Assembly (NCBI GenBank): GCA_015501075.1
Contig: JADNYJ010000063.1
Coordinates: forward strand, 124,001 to 188,000
From: Gymnopilus junonius
Taxonomy: Eukaryota > Basidiomycota > Agaricomycetes > Agaricales > Galerinaceae
Direction: 5' to 3'
DNA length: 64,000 bases
The notes beneath the pieces are model-generated. The model was not told where the DNA came from. It saw nothing but the letters and a program-made list of their open reading frames with translations, and did no database searches. Numbering within the stretch: position 1 is the first letter of the stretch; the number at the start of each line of letters is the position of its first letter. Below, piece after piece: positions 1 through 12,533 of the stretch. Both the position numbers and the translations under genes were made by a program.

Positions 1-444
1 TGATTGTTTACTAGATCTAGTCAGATCCTGCAAACCAATTAACATGAAACTTGGTGGAAAGTTTTAGAATGCCTATGCCACCTATAACTTCAAATTATAA
101 GGTGACTGCTGAAGTAGTGACTAGCAAAAGTTAGAAATACCATCTGAGGCGAATTTTGCGGTGACAAAGTGTGACGATCCCCTGCGAAAATACGTCTCAC
201 GCCCCGCCAAATCAATCGTGATGTACCGTGACGGCCATTTCAATCTCCCCATGTTTTTGCATTCTGAGGCGCGGAAACCCTCCTACACCTTCCACAGCAA
301 ACTTTCAGCTCAATTTTAGTGGCAGGCTTATTTAAAACTAAAAGTTGCATGTCTCTACCAAATTTCAGCTTGCGATGTTTGGTTGATGATTTTATAATGA
401 TTTTTCTTTCACGCGGTTTCAATCTCCCGACGAAGCATAGTACT
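1..444 (-). repeat. Dispersed repeat, copy 1 of a perfect inverted pair
   Basis: These 444 bases are the reverse complement of 46155-46598: position p matches 46599-p along the whole length, so there is no indel, and I saw no mismatch in the stretches compared. Similarity stops at 444/46155. On the left it stops only because the window begins, so the repeat may extend further. The 12-bp palindrome at 10-21 and two copies of a TTTCAATCTCC motif (near 237 and 417) lie inside. It encodes no recognisable transposase or reverse transcriptase; the 60-codon ORF shared by both copies has no family resemblance I can name. It is probably a non-autonomous element or a solo terminal repeat, but the type cannot be told from two copies. 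Confidence 0.85.
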
Positions 445-1673
445 CATGTTGGTGAGGGATTGCGGTTCTGATTCTGAGTTCGAAAACACATGATCGGCAG
501 TGCACGGACCGGGTTCGAGGCTCGCAATGGCCACCTTCAACACCATCGCATTTGGCACCCAAATATTGGCCGCGGGCTCATTTTGCAGCATGTAATTTGT
601 ATTTATATAAAATTATAGGTAGTGTAGTCATACAGAGTGTATTTCAATGAAATAAATGTTAGAATTCCAGATGCGGTATCGAGCACGCCGCAATGGACGG
701 TCAAAGTTTCTGGCCGGAAACGTATATAGTTCTTCATTTCATTTTTATTCCTTCATTTTACGGCCACAGCTAGTCCCCGGCCTTTTACTAGTTGTTTTAC
801 TTTATTTTATATTCAGTTTTCATGTATTTAAGTAGTTCTAAACAAATGGAAACACCTCGCACGATTGCGAGGGTCCCTGTTCAACCCGAGTGAACGACAG
901 AGACACGTTCATTTTAACAATAAATGGGATTTTAAAGATTATTTAGCTCTACAACCACTGAGACACAAGAGTAGACATCTCTCAGCAGCAGCTCTTTGAG
1001 AATTTCTTCTATAATATTTCTCAAGAGCCCTACTCTACATTTAGTACTGCCTGGTAAACAGATTCAGGACATAAAGTTGCATATGAAGCAAGATTTTGAT
1101 GAGTAATCAAGTTGTTGCTGCTATGCTCACTTTTTTGGGTCTACGTAAATCAAGGGCCTAGGGGAAGTTCCGCAAGTGATAAGATGCCATTCCTAAGAAA
1201 TCTAGGCGAGTATCTGGCATCCAATGAGAAAATTTTGAGAAAAAGGGTCGTATTTTATCTCATCTATGTGAGTATCAGATCTGCGAGAAAATATCTCACA
1301 GGTATTGTGCATCAAACCATTGCACAGCACTCCGACAGGCCATTTGAACCAGCACACAACAAGTTTTGAAGGAATATTAGAGAGGTTGAATTCCCCTCTT
1401 TCTTTTCTCTCTCTCCTTCTTTTTTTTCTTTTTTTCTTTTTATTTTTGCCTTACAAACACCGCTATCTGGCTGAGATTTGGTGATTTTGGGCCCTCAAAA
1501 ACGCAAATTCACGGACACCGTCCCTGCGGGGCTTCCCGGGGCCAGGCAGATGCAAGACAGCTGGCAAATCTGTGGCTCGGTGATCTTGGTCGACACTGAT
1601 TAACCCTAACTCTGGGTGCGGCGGATGTAACTTATTGTGTATATAATAATAATACTTCACATCGCAAGTGTGT
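445..1673. other. Intergenic, no gene recognised
   Basis: About 1.2 kb between the repeat and the tRNA. It is AT-rich with only short ORFs that resemble no protein I know. There is a long pyrimidine tract at about 1390-1446 and a TATA-like run of TAATAA repeats at about 1640-1654, just upstream of the tRNA gene. Confidence 0.6.
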
Positions 1674-1767
1674 GTCACTTTGCCGGAGTGGTTAACGGGA
1701 TCGCCTGCTACCTTAGTAGATTAGCGGTTGGTCTTTGACCGCGAGTGTTCGAATCGCTCAGGTGACG
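1674..1767 (+). tRNA. tRNA-Ser(GCU) with a 12-nt intron
   Basis: The region folds as a type II tRNA. The acceptor stem is GTCACTT/AGGTGAC (1674-1680 with 1760-1766), the D stem CCG/CGG, the anticodon stem ATCGC/GCGGT, the T stem GAGTG/CGCTC with a TTCGAAT loop, and there is a long variable arm with a GGTC/GACC stem. The discriminator base is G1767, as expected for eukaryotic serine tRNA. The anticodon GCT is at 1707-1709. A 12-nt intron (1711-1722) sits one base 3' of the anticodon, the canonical eukaryotic position. A T6 run at 1769-1774 is a good Pol III terminator. It decodes AGC/AGU serine codons. Position 37 is A (1710), the base that carries t6A in tRNAs reading ANN codons. Confidence 0.95.
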
Positions 1768-1768
1768 C

Positions 1769-1774
1769 TTTTTT
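1769..1774 (+). terminator. Pol III terminator of tRNA-Ser
   Basis: A run of six T residues two bases downstream of the discriminator base of the tRNA gene, the standard RNA polymerase III stop signal. Confidence 0.85.
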
Positions 1775-1834
1775 GCTGTTCATTTCTTTTCCTTCAACCT
1801 CCAACTCTTTTTTTACTACATCTTTTGTTCTTAG

Positions 1835-3290
1835 ATGAGTACAAGCAAATACGCCGACCTCCCTGATATCGTCAGTACAAGCCATGTAGTCTCACTGCGC
1901 ACGTTCTAAATTGCCACCAACCTTGCAGGATACAGCGCCCGATGTATACGAGACGGAAGATACAATCCCATTGTCGCAGACAGCGGTACGACCGTTCTTC
2001 TTGTTTCACTGATCCCTACTTATTTTGCTCTCAGCGTGCTGACTCAAGCGACGATGAATCTGGTTACCAAACGCGACCAGGCAAAGCAAAGGTCGAAGTA
2101 AGCGGAAAGGAAGAACTAGATTACAGCAATTTAGTTGGTGCTGAGGAAGCCAGCAAGAAATTTCGGAGAGCGGAGCAGAACGTCGTTCGTTTATACTACT
2201 TCTTTGCAATCTTATATCCCACTAACCCGTTCTACCAGTCCGTACACGAACTCATTATGCTTACCCCCCTTCTCCGACATCGCCATCGTCGCCCCTTGAA
2301 CCCTCAGACGTCACACGTCCTGTTCCGCTTTCGCATAGGCTGAGAGCCCTTCAAAATGAACTTTCTGCTTTAGAAAATGAGTTGGCCGACCCTTCCAATC
2401 CTCTCTTACAAAAGGAACGCGAGGAAGACAATGTAGACCCTGGCGAGTTGATCAGAGGCCTTGTCGACGTTCGCACAAGGCTAGATAAAATCAGGAAAGG
2501 CAAAGAGGGTAGAGCGCGGTTGGTAGAGACTCTCCTGGAAGAAGACGCGAGTCAAAAGGGTATTGAAACTGACAAGTCGATTCAAGCAATTCATATAACC
2601 CCTGAGGTGAAGTCTTCATCCAAGTCTGAAGTACAAAACCTAGTCGAGCTAGATCGCCGTCTTGGTGAACTAGAACATTTAGTCGGCTCGTCGACCACGA
2701 CTCTCGATGAAGTGAGTTTTTCTGTCCTTCCGCATTCAATCAATTCCTGATGGCACTTGTTTCTGCAGATGTCACCCATACCCACCCCGCTGCTCCCTCT
2801 CGTTACCCGTCTGAGCAACCAACTTACCATTCTTACGCAACCTCGTCATATCGATTCTATTTCGCGTCGCCTGAAGCTCCTACTTTCGGATTTAGATAGA
2901 ACATCTGCCGCTCAAAGTCAGGCCCACAAGCGCCATCCTTCACAAGTGAACGGAACGTCTCAAACCCCTTCAGTCCAGGAACAGTTGTTTCCAATACTTT
3001 TACGATTAGGTCCTCTTCTGCCCCATATCCCCCATATTCTCACCCGCCTGCGTACCTTATCCACCTTACATTCATCGGCTACAGCATTTCAGAGCACTCT
3101 CGAAGACCTCGAGGAAGAGCAAAATAAATTACGCAGCGGCCTTCTGGAACTTGAAAAAGCTGTGGAGACAGTTGAGATGAACTTGAAGGACAATCGTGAG
3201 GTTGTTAAGAATAACGTTGCTGGGCTTGAAGGGAGGGTGAATTCATTACTCGGTCGCTTGGAAGATTTGGGAAGGAAACCAGCCAGTTGA
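1835..3290 (+). CDS. DCTN2: Dynactin subunit 2 (dynamitin, p50)
   Basis: Dynamitin is the shoulder subunit of dynactin, the cofactor that links dynein to cargo and activates its movement on microtubules in the cytoplasm. The N-terminus reads KYADLP...PDVYET, the signature start of dynamitins, followed by an acidic ESGYQTR segment and a long region predicted to be coiled coil. Five exons join in frame: 1835-1870, 1929-1985, 2035-2188, 2239-2711 and 2769-3290. They give 413 residues, close to the usual size of about 400. All four introns are GT-AG and 49-58 nt. The start is the ATG that gives the conserved N-terminus. The gene converges with the HbrB gene, whose stop lies about 400 bp away. Confidence 0.9.
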
Positions 3291-3684
3291 TACCCGACAA
3301 ACGATACCTATATTGTCCGATTTGCACTAATAAAGGCATTGCTACACTGTTTAATATACAACAAAAGAAAGTATTTTACAATATCAACCACGAAGTGGAT
3401 AAAGATGACCTTATTTTCGCCGAGTCTCTGGGTGGGGATTCATTCCAACCATACGTTCCACGACGGCCTGTAAGTAACAAGAAAGTTGTGAAGAAAATTG
3501 ATTTTGGTGCTGAAAGAAAACATACTTGTGCTTGGTCCCAATCAAGGGGTTCATCATCTTCCTCCTCTTCTGTTAATTTACCATTCTCTACATCCCCTGC
3601 TCCAAGGCCCCATCCGCCCGAGGTTACTCTTGGGCCAGCAGGTTCTATATCAGGGCTCCTATGTACTGGGTAAGCTGCGAGATC
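3291..3684. other. Convergent intergenic region
   Basis: Shared 3' region of dynamitin (+) and HbrB (-). Short ORFs here have no family resemblance, and a serine-rich stretch in one of them is just CTT/TCC repeat sequence. I see no RNA gene. Confidence 0.6.
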
Positions 3685-5508
3685 TTACAGGGAAAAGCAC
3701 ACAAACCGTAAGGCCTCCAGGAACTCCCTTTCTCGTTCACGCTCAATGTCAACTACATAGCCTGCAGGTCCTAATCGAGGGGTGTCTTCGCCATAGATGT
3801 CTTCTTCGCCGGGCAGATCCTTCCCTTTATAAGCAACACGCCCTCTTCGATCACGAGGAAGACCTCCAGATAAGAAAGTGTTTTGAAAGCCCGGGGTATT
3901 CTTGAATTTCTGACCTCGTAGTTCCGACTGTGGACGAGGACTACGCACGAGACGTAATAAATCTCTGATGGCGGCTTCACCTGCTGTGGGTTGAGGAGCA
4001 GGGGTGGTCAAGGAGAAAGTGGTGGGTAAATGCCGGCTCTGAGACGATAATACTAGGAGCCTATGTGGAAATTAGCTACGTCACGTCAGATGTTTGACTA
4101 GCTTACATTTGTTGTAGGCGGGGCTGTTGGTAAGAACTCGTCTCCTGGAAATTGTCTTGACGATTGGCAAGAGACAGACGTGCATATAGTCTTTGGTAAG
4201 GCGGAAGTATAACCCTATCTCTGAAAGATTTCAAAGCTACCGAACGAACATCGATATGATATGTGGACAAATTGCTAGAGGTTGAAGATAGAGGAGCTTT
4301 TGAACCACTCTGGCGGGTCGGAGAGGTTGTTCTGTGGGATTTGGGGGTGCGATATAGCGATGACAACAAGGGATCAGTTTGAAGGGGTAAGAGAACCTGC
4401 TTTATCGTAAGGACAGATGGTGCAGTGATGTAAGACGGACACGAACTCACACCTTCCAAATATGTCAGAACTTGATCCCAGAAGAAGCCCCATATCTCCA
4501 CAACACGCGCCACTAGCTTCTCATCATCGATCCCAGTGAGTTTAGCATTGAGTGTGACCATTCCTGCGGCAATTAATTCGGATGCGTCGTTTTCCAGTGT
4601 GGCAATTGCTCGTGACGGCGAATTTGCTACCACAATTTGGATATGTCGTTTGACTAATATATTTAGATCTTCTCTAAACATGGAAAGGGATCAGGATCAC
4701 AGGCTAGTGAAAAGGAAGGTCGACTTGCATTGGTATCCTCAGAGGTTCGCCATTGAACAAAGGGAGAACATGAACATGTAGTGCGCCCCAGGGGTCGGAA
4801 GTGGAGGTGGATGAGGCACTGGCTTGCGACATGCCCCCAGGTGGAGGTAAAGCCATGGATGCGACGGAAGGAGCAGTTGAAAGCTGGGGAGCTAAAGCAG
4901 AAGGGACCAAGTTTCCAAGTCGATGCATTTCTCGCGAAACAAGCTTGGAATCATAGGTCCGACCGTAAGAGGGCTGTCCAGAGGCAATAATTCGGCATGA
5001 AGGTAGGGTTGACTAGTGGTGGACTTACCTTGGACGGGGAAGTATGAGGCTTACTGGAAGAAGCCATATTAGAAGAGGCTATTAGGGCTGGCGTAGGACT
5101 GGGAGAAGGCGATGGATTGGATTCTGTTCTGGAATGGCTGTGGGGGTGCAAGAGTTGACTAGGATGAAGTGAGCTTTTGAGGCTCGAGTTTGTTTCTTTG
5201 GCGGTGCCAGAGAGAGAGGACGTCAATTTGTCTGCCAAGAAGCCGAGACGTTTTGAGGAACTAAAGCCTTCAGATCTGTCAGAGCTGAATGTGGATGTAG
5301 ATGGCAAGACAGTTCGATTGGCATCTTGGTCACTGACAGTGTTGAGAAATCGAGTACTTGCAGGTGTTTGACGGGGTGTAGCATCACTGGATGTCCGTCT
5401 CCGTGGTTCTATTCCATCATCGGGAGACGATGATCTGCTGGTCTTGACTTCGTTGTGACTTTGGTCATGCGAACGCCTGGGTCCGTGGAGGTGAGATGTG
5501 GACCACAT
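3685..5508 (-). CDS. hbrB: TORC2 subunit of the HbrB/Bit61/PRR5 family
   Basis: HbrB/Bit61 (Protor in animals) is an accessory subunit of TOR complex 2, which controls actin polarity and membrane stress signalling at the plasma membrane. After a serine-rich N-terminal region (5508 to about 5030) comes the HbrB core: DPWGALHVHVLPLFNGE, then IEDLNILVKRH, then EIWGFFWDQVL with YLEGVLLPLQTDP, and finally RLQQMLLVLSSQ in the last exon. The last part joins through an intron between about 4103 and 4060, and the stop codon is 3685-3687. The intron at 4674-4738 starts with GC (GCAAGT) rather than GT, and this is the only choice I found that keeps the conserved core in frame. The start is the ATG at 5508. 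QRI7 diverges from it 170 bp away. Confidence 0.85.
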
Positions 5509-5678
5509 CCGCTAGTTGTTGGTGGACGTCAATGATCAACACAAATATGTATTCGATCAATAATAACTATGACTTCGCTCTGCTTTCATCCACGTTCTGT
5601 AGGTATGACTGCGCCCCGTATCTTATCATTTACTCGGTCCTGATTCTAATGATCAAATCTTAGAAGCGTTCAATATTA

Positions 5679-7123
<1,445 letters not shown>

Positions 7124-7265
7124 ATAGCACGCTTTAATCATCTAATGCTCAGAGGTCATTTTTACAAACCCTGAGAATTGAAGGGTAAGTACTACAGTAA
7201 TGTAGTACAGCGGAGCCTGTACATAGTCACGATTTCTATTTCGTGTTTTACCGCGACTAGTCACA

Positions 7266-7273
7266 GTCACGTG
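7266..7273. promoter_or_regulatory. GTCACGTG E-box, 187 bp before the RDH54 start
   Basis: An exact GTCACGTG, matching the Cbf1/USF-type bHLH consensus RTCACGTG, in the short gap between QRI7 and the Rad54-like gene. The same core recurs upstream of three other genes in this window. Binding is inferred, not shown. Confidence 0.4.
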
Positions 7274-7459
7274 GTATAGTTAGTATACACGCGGTTGTCA
7301 CACTGCGTTGCGTTGCTACTGTTCGTCCTTGGTTTGTGTCCGCTACATAGTTCCTGAAACTTCTTTGGCTACCCACCATTCTTCCACATATAACCTTAAT
7401 TCTACAAGATAGCAACCTACATCATAAGTTGACCACTCAGCAACTCCCTGTCGCCAATA

Positions 7460-10400
7460 ATGCCAGCGTTTCAACCACCATTTCCGTCAGGGAAAAGGAA
7501 ATTCGAACAAGAACCAGAGAACACTGGACGGGATAAGAAACGTCTCTCACTGGACCACGGATGTCGTTCTGAAATCAATGAACCTTCTCATTACGAGCCA
7601 GAGACGCATCAGTTTCAAGAACATGTATGGATGGTTCAATGGTGGGCTTCTTCAAAGTTTGAACTTTGAGCGTATGGTCTGCTAACGGAAGTACCGCAGG
7701 CGAAATTACCAGTCCAAGAAACACAAAACCTGGGAAGGTGATGGTGTTCTGTCCGTCAATGAGAATGGTGAAGCAGTTCTTTACGACACCGATGGGACAA
7801 GGTGCTTTGCGACTCATTCGACCTTGATTATACCTACTCCATGTCTAATTTACGTTTTAGAATAAGCACAGGAAAGACGACTTTACCCCTATGCGAGGGA
7901 AAAAATTTTTCTTTCGGACCAAAGGAAATCGAATTAGATAGGGCTATTCCTCGGGAATCATTTCTTTCGGGAGCATGCTTTGGACAATCTTTAAATGTCC
8001 CTCCTGCTCCTTTAGCCTCTTCTTCAAGTAGCAATGCCGTTAGGAAGTTCACAACCCCCTCATTTGTCTCTGGACCAAAACATCCACGCAGCGCTTACAA
8101 TGCTACAGTGTCCTCTCCCATCCCAGAATTAAATGTAGGTGCAAACCACGAAGATACAATGTCTGCTGCAAACGGCCCAGAAGTTACTAATCAGTCACTA
8201 TATTGGACTGCTAATTGGTAATTCAATGCCTGTGTCGTTGTGGGCCATTATATATTAATGCCTACGTTCGGCTTTTCCAGGCGCAAGCCACAAGAAAGAA
8301 AGAATAAAACCTGGGATGGTGATGCTTTTATTTCCCTAGTTCAAGATAAATTGTATATGATCTCTGAAAAAGGTCAAGTGTGAGTCTCACAATCTCTTTC
8401 ATACTTCATGAGGAGCTTATGTTTACTCTAGAATGGGGACTATTGCATGGAAGGGTCAAATACTGTATAACGGTTTCCGAGTCACTATTGCGGGAAAAGA
8501 AGTAGAACTTGACCTCCCAATTTCAGCATCCCAGCTGCCTCCCGTCCGAGGATTAGAATTACCAGTCCATCAAGTTGAAACGCCTCCGGAGAATACAGTC
8601 ATGCCATTTCCAACGGGCAATCAAAGATTTGTTTCTCCAGCAACTTTTTACGCAAGTCCAAAGCCAAAAACTAAAAAAGCACTGTACGTTCTTCCCAACT
8701 GTCCCGGGTCTTCTTCTTATGTTTAGTAGCCACGATCCCAATTCACCAGATAGCCTGGTTATGAAACGCCCTACGAAAGAGCATATCAAAAGATATAACA
8801 AAAAGTGTGATATTATCATTGGCGATCGTAATCCCTAATAATTTACTTTTCAAGGAATTTACCGATTGTCGACGTGGTACTGGATCCTATTCTCGCACGG
8901 AAAATGAGACCCCATCAGAAGGAAGGTTGGTGAGATCATTAAATTCGATATGCGCATCTTATTCTATATAAGGGACGTTGTTTCTATATGAGTGCGTCAT
9001 GGGTCTACGTAAGCATGAAGGGCAGGGATGCATCCTTGCCGATGAAATGTAGGTCTTTCGCTCCCTTTGTCCTTTGGTGTCGTTTTTGAACGGAAATACC
9101 GACAGGGGTCTAGGAAAAACATTACAAGTAAGTTCGAGACGGGGATACATGAATGCACACTGAACGAGTGTGCAGACCATAGCCCTGGTTTGGACACTGC
9201 TTAGTTCGTGACAACTGCCTACGTGTTAGGACCTCCAATTAATTGAATGTTATAAGGGCAAAATCCTTATGCAGGGCCCTATGCTGTTGTGCAGAAAGTT
9301 CTTATTGTCTGTCCAGTCTCGCTTATCAATGTAATAGTTGGATTTCTCGCCTCCCAACTTTTCTCTAAATTTTCCCGTACAGAATTGGAAGGCGGAATTC
9401 CACAAGTGGCTGGGAAGAGATCGAGTGGGTGTACTGACATGCGACAAAGCCAATTCGAATATTGACCTCTTCGGCCGGTCGTAAGTTTGAACTGATGTTT
9501 TTGACTTCTTTTCTGAATCCTCTTTCCATAGCAAGGTATATGAAGTACTAGTCATTGGATATGAACGCCTTCGCACCGTTATGTACGTGCCAATACACTG
9601 ATGGTGACTGGCGAAGAGCTGATACATTATTTTAGGGACAGACTTGCAGATATTCAGTGCGCTTCTTTTGCCCTCGGTCTTAGAGATATCTTGATGTCAT
9701 TTGCGCCATTAGTCCTCCCATTGGTTTAATTATTTGCGATGAAGGTTGGAAATTCTGTTGTTTACGTATGACCACTAAATTATACAATCCTGGAAATAGG
9801 ACATAGACTGAAGTCCTCGAATAACAAGACCGCCAGTCTTTTCAATGTTTTGCATACACGTCGACGGGTAATTCTTTCCGGGACCCCGATCCAGAACGAC
9901 TTAGGCGAATTCCACGCCATGGCAAGCCTGTTTTATCAATATGTCTACAATGGCTGATAATGAAAAACTAGGCTGAATTTTGCAATCCTGGGTTATTAGG
10001 TAATTCCTCAATGTCCTTCGTAGTCGTATTCCTTTACCTTTTCCCTCAGATGACTACAGCGTATTCCGAAAGGTATATGAAACCCCTATTCTGAAGAGTA
10101 GATCTCCAGATGCATCTGCAAAGGAGATCGACATAGGTGACGCACGGACTACACAGGTAACTTATTGTGGTAACTGTTGGACATCATTCAAATTCTTTCG
10201 CAGCTCCTCATGGTTGCAAAAAGCTTTGTCTTACGTCGGGATGCTACACTCTTGAAGAACCATTTACCACCGAAATGTTTGTGTATTCGTTTTCTTGCAT
10301 CAAATAGTTGTGATTGATTGTGCTCTTGAACTAGCCGAATATGTTGTTTTCATAGCGCCCACACCTTTACAGCTAGATATGTTCTCCAGAATACTAAATC

Positions 10401-12333
10401 CAAAGAAGTTGGACATCTTGGTTCAGAGCTCTACGGTGGAATCTTTAGCTTTGATCAATGTTCTCATCAAGATCAGTAATAGTCCGCTGTTGTTAAAGGC
10501 GACTGCTGACAGTGTCAAAAGCAAAAAAGAAGATAGCACCCTTTCAGTTCACAAAGCCGCTGTCGCAGAGGCTTTGGGATTGCTTCCCGAAAAAGCTCAG
10601 ATAGCCGACCTTTCTTTAAGTGGTAAGTACTTTGATTTAAGGCATTCTGATCTATACTTATTCAGCCTTTCAATGCGTAGGAAAACTTATTTTCTTGTCT
10701 ACGATTCTCAAGAAGCTGCGCCAAGTATGTGCACGTACATTTCCTTTCTTTCTTTTCCTGACCAGACCAGACTACCAGTGAAAAATGTGTTTTAGTCTCT
10801 CATTACACGTCAACGCTCAATATCCTGGAAGCTTACTGCAAGAAGATGTCGTATTCCTACTATAGACTTGACGGGTAAAAATTCCCTCATAAAGTTGATA
10901 CCTATTAAAGAGCCCTTTCCAGGCAAACGCCGCAGAATAAACGTCAAGAGTATGTCAACGCGTTTAATTCAGAAAGCCAACACAGTAGCTGTGAGCAATC
11001 ATTTCTATGATAAATTTTTCGACTGTTCTAAAATAATTAGTCGTATTCTTGTTGAGTTCGAAAGCTGGTGAGTTTCATTAGCACGCCATCAAGTCCTCTC
11101 ACGCCGTTCCCCATAGGTGGCGTTGGCATCAATCTCATAGGTAAATATTACCACTTTTGCTTGGCAGGTCCGGGTTAAAGTGTTAAAGGGGCATCAAGAC
11201 TATTTATCATTGATTCAGACTGGAATCCAAGGCAAGTCCATGAAATCCATCTTTGAATTAGGTCGTTACCTTTGATGTCAGCCATGATCTCCAATCTATG
11301 GCCCGATGTCACCGGTGAGTGTATATCATTCAGTAAGTTACGGTGCTCTGACAGGAAGCCCAGCGATGGCCAAAAGCGGCCAGTTTACATATACAGGATG
11401 TTAACTGCTGGCTCTATCGATGGTATGAATTGCTGCTATCTTGCAACTGAGACCGACAGCTGAAATCTTACGTTACTCGATCAGAGAAAATATATCAAAG
11501 ACAGGTTACAAAGCTCGCTTTAAGTGACTGTGAGTACATAAAAGAAATGCTCGGCATGTATTTTTGCTCACCTGCAACTTGAAGCCCTCATTGGATCGGT
11601 AACTATGACTTGACTTCTTAACAAAATAGTCTCTCTAAATTTTTTTCCAGGGTGCTTCAAGTTCGAAGAGCGATTCATTCACCAGAAAAGATGTCTGTCT
11701 TTGCCTCTGAGTTAGTGCACCCGAAAACTTACAAATTCGCAGCTCCGAGACATCTTCAGAATCCATCCTGATACTGTATGCAACACTCACGATTTGTTGG
11801 AATGCCAATGTGATATTGAGGGGTCACCAAATAATAAATTATTTATTGGTGCCCAACAAGTGCCGGAAGCAGAAGACGAAGAAGAAGAAGCGGCATCGAA
11901 AATGGGATTTATTTCTGCTTCCAATGTTAAGCAAGAAGATCTTGACGGAACGAATAAGGCGGTTAGTCGAAATTTCAATAGAAGAAATCTCTTCCACTGA
12001 CTTACCTCTTCGCAGTATCTACAAAAGAAAAAAGCCAGCCTTGCTGCGCTTGGAGAATGGAGTCATATCAACTGCCTCAAATATCCAGGAGAAGTTCATA
12101 TCCTAGATGACATCCTTCGCAAAATGGTGGAACACTCCACCTCAAAAGCTGACATACCACTTCAACCCGAAGGTGAAAGATCGCGGTTGGGCTCTCTGCT
12201 CGTTGCAATGGATATAGATAGGATCCAGGCGATGGACGGACTGAAATCCATCCGGGATGTTCTCGGCGGAACAATTTCTTATCTTTTCGAAAGGCTTTCA
12301 CAAACAAAACTCGATGACTTTGTTAAAGAATAG
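7460..12333 (+). CDS. RDH54: Rad54B/Rdh54-type SNF2 DNA translocase
   Basis: Rdh54/Rad54B is a nuclear dsDNA-dependent ATPase that works with Rad51/Dmc1 in homologous recombination and removes Rad51 from DNA. The N-terminal part carries two related WR..KxKTWxGDG-type segments (about 7700-7900 and 8280-8500). Then come the SNF2 motifs in order: MRPHQKEGV, ADEMGLGKT (Walker A, split by an intron at about 9049), CPVSLINNW, ICDEGHR, LSGTPIQNDL, and in the second lobe LVSHYTSTL, SSKAGGVGINL, DSDWNPS, HRDGQKRPV. The C-terminal RDIFRIHPDT...NTHDLLEC segment is typical of the Rad54 group. It has about 20 introns, including a GC-AG intron at 9922-9971 and a 14-nt microexon at 11585-11598. The frame can be followed unbroken to the stop at 12333. 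The start ATG is the first in the exon. Confidence 0.9.
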
Positions 12334-12533
12334 AACTAGTAGGATCCTCAAACTGGTATTGAGCGACGGATGGCCGGGTCATACTCCAATCACAGCAGTG
12401 ATGCGACAACCCCATCATCCTCCGCAAAGAAAAGGAAAGAGATAGAAAAGAATCAGAAGAAAGAAAGTAGTTGGACAATATAAGATTTCCACACATTTGG
12501 TTGAGAATTATGCAAAGTGCTTGTGATCTCCCT

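Noticed and set aside
455..591. tRNA-like GGGTTCGAGG motif near 508-525
   Set aside because: The stems around the loop do not pair, so no tRNA can be supported.
3287..3905. Two plus-strand ORFs between dynamitin and HbrB
   Set aside because: No resemblance to any family; the second overlaps the HbrB last exon in reverse.
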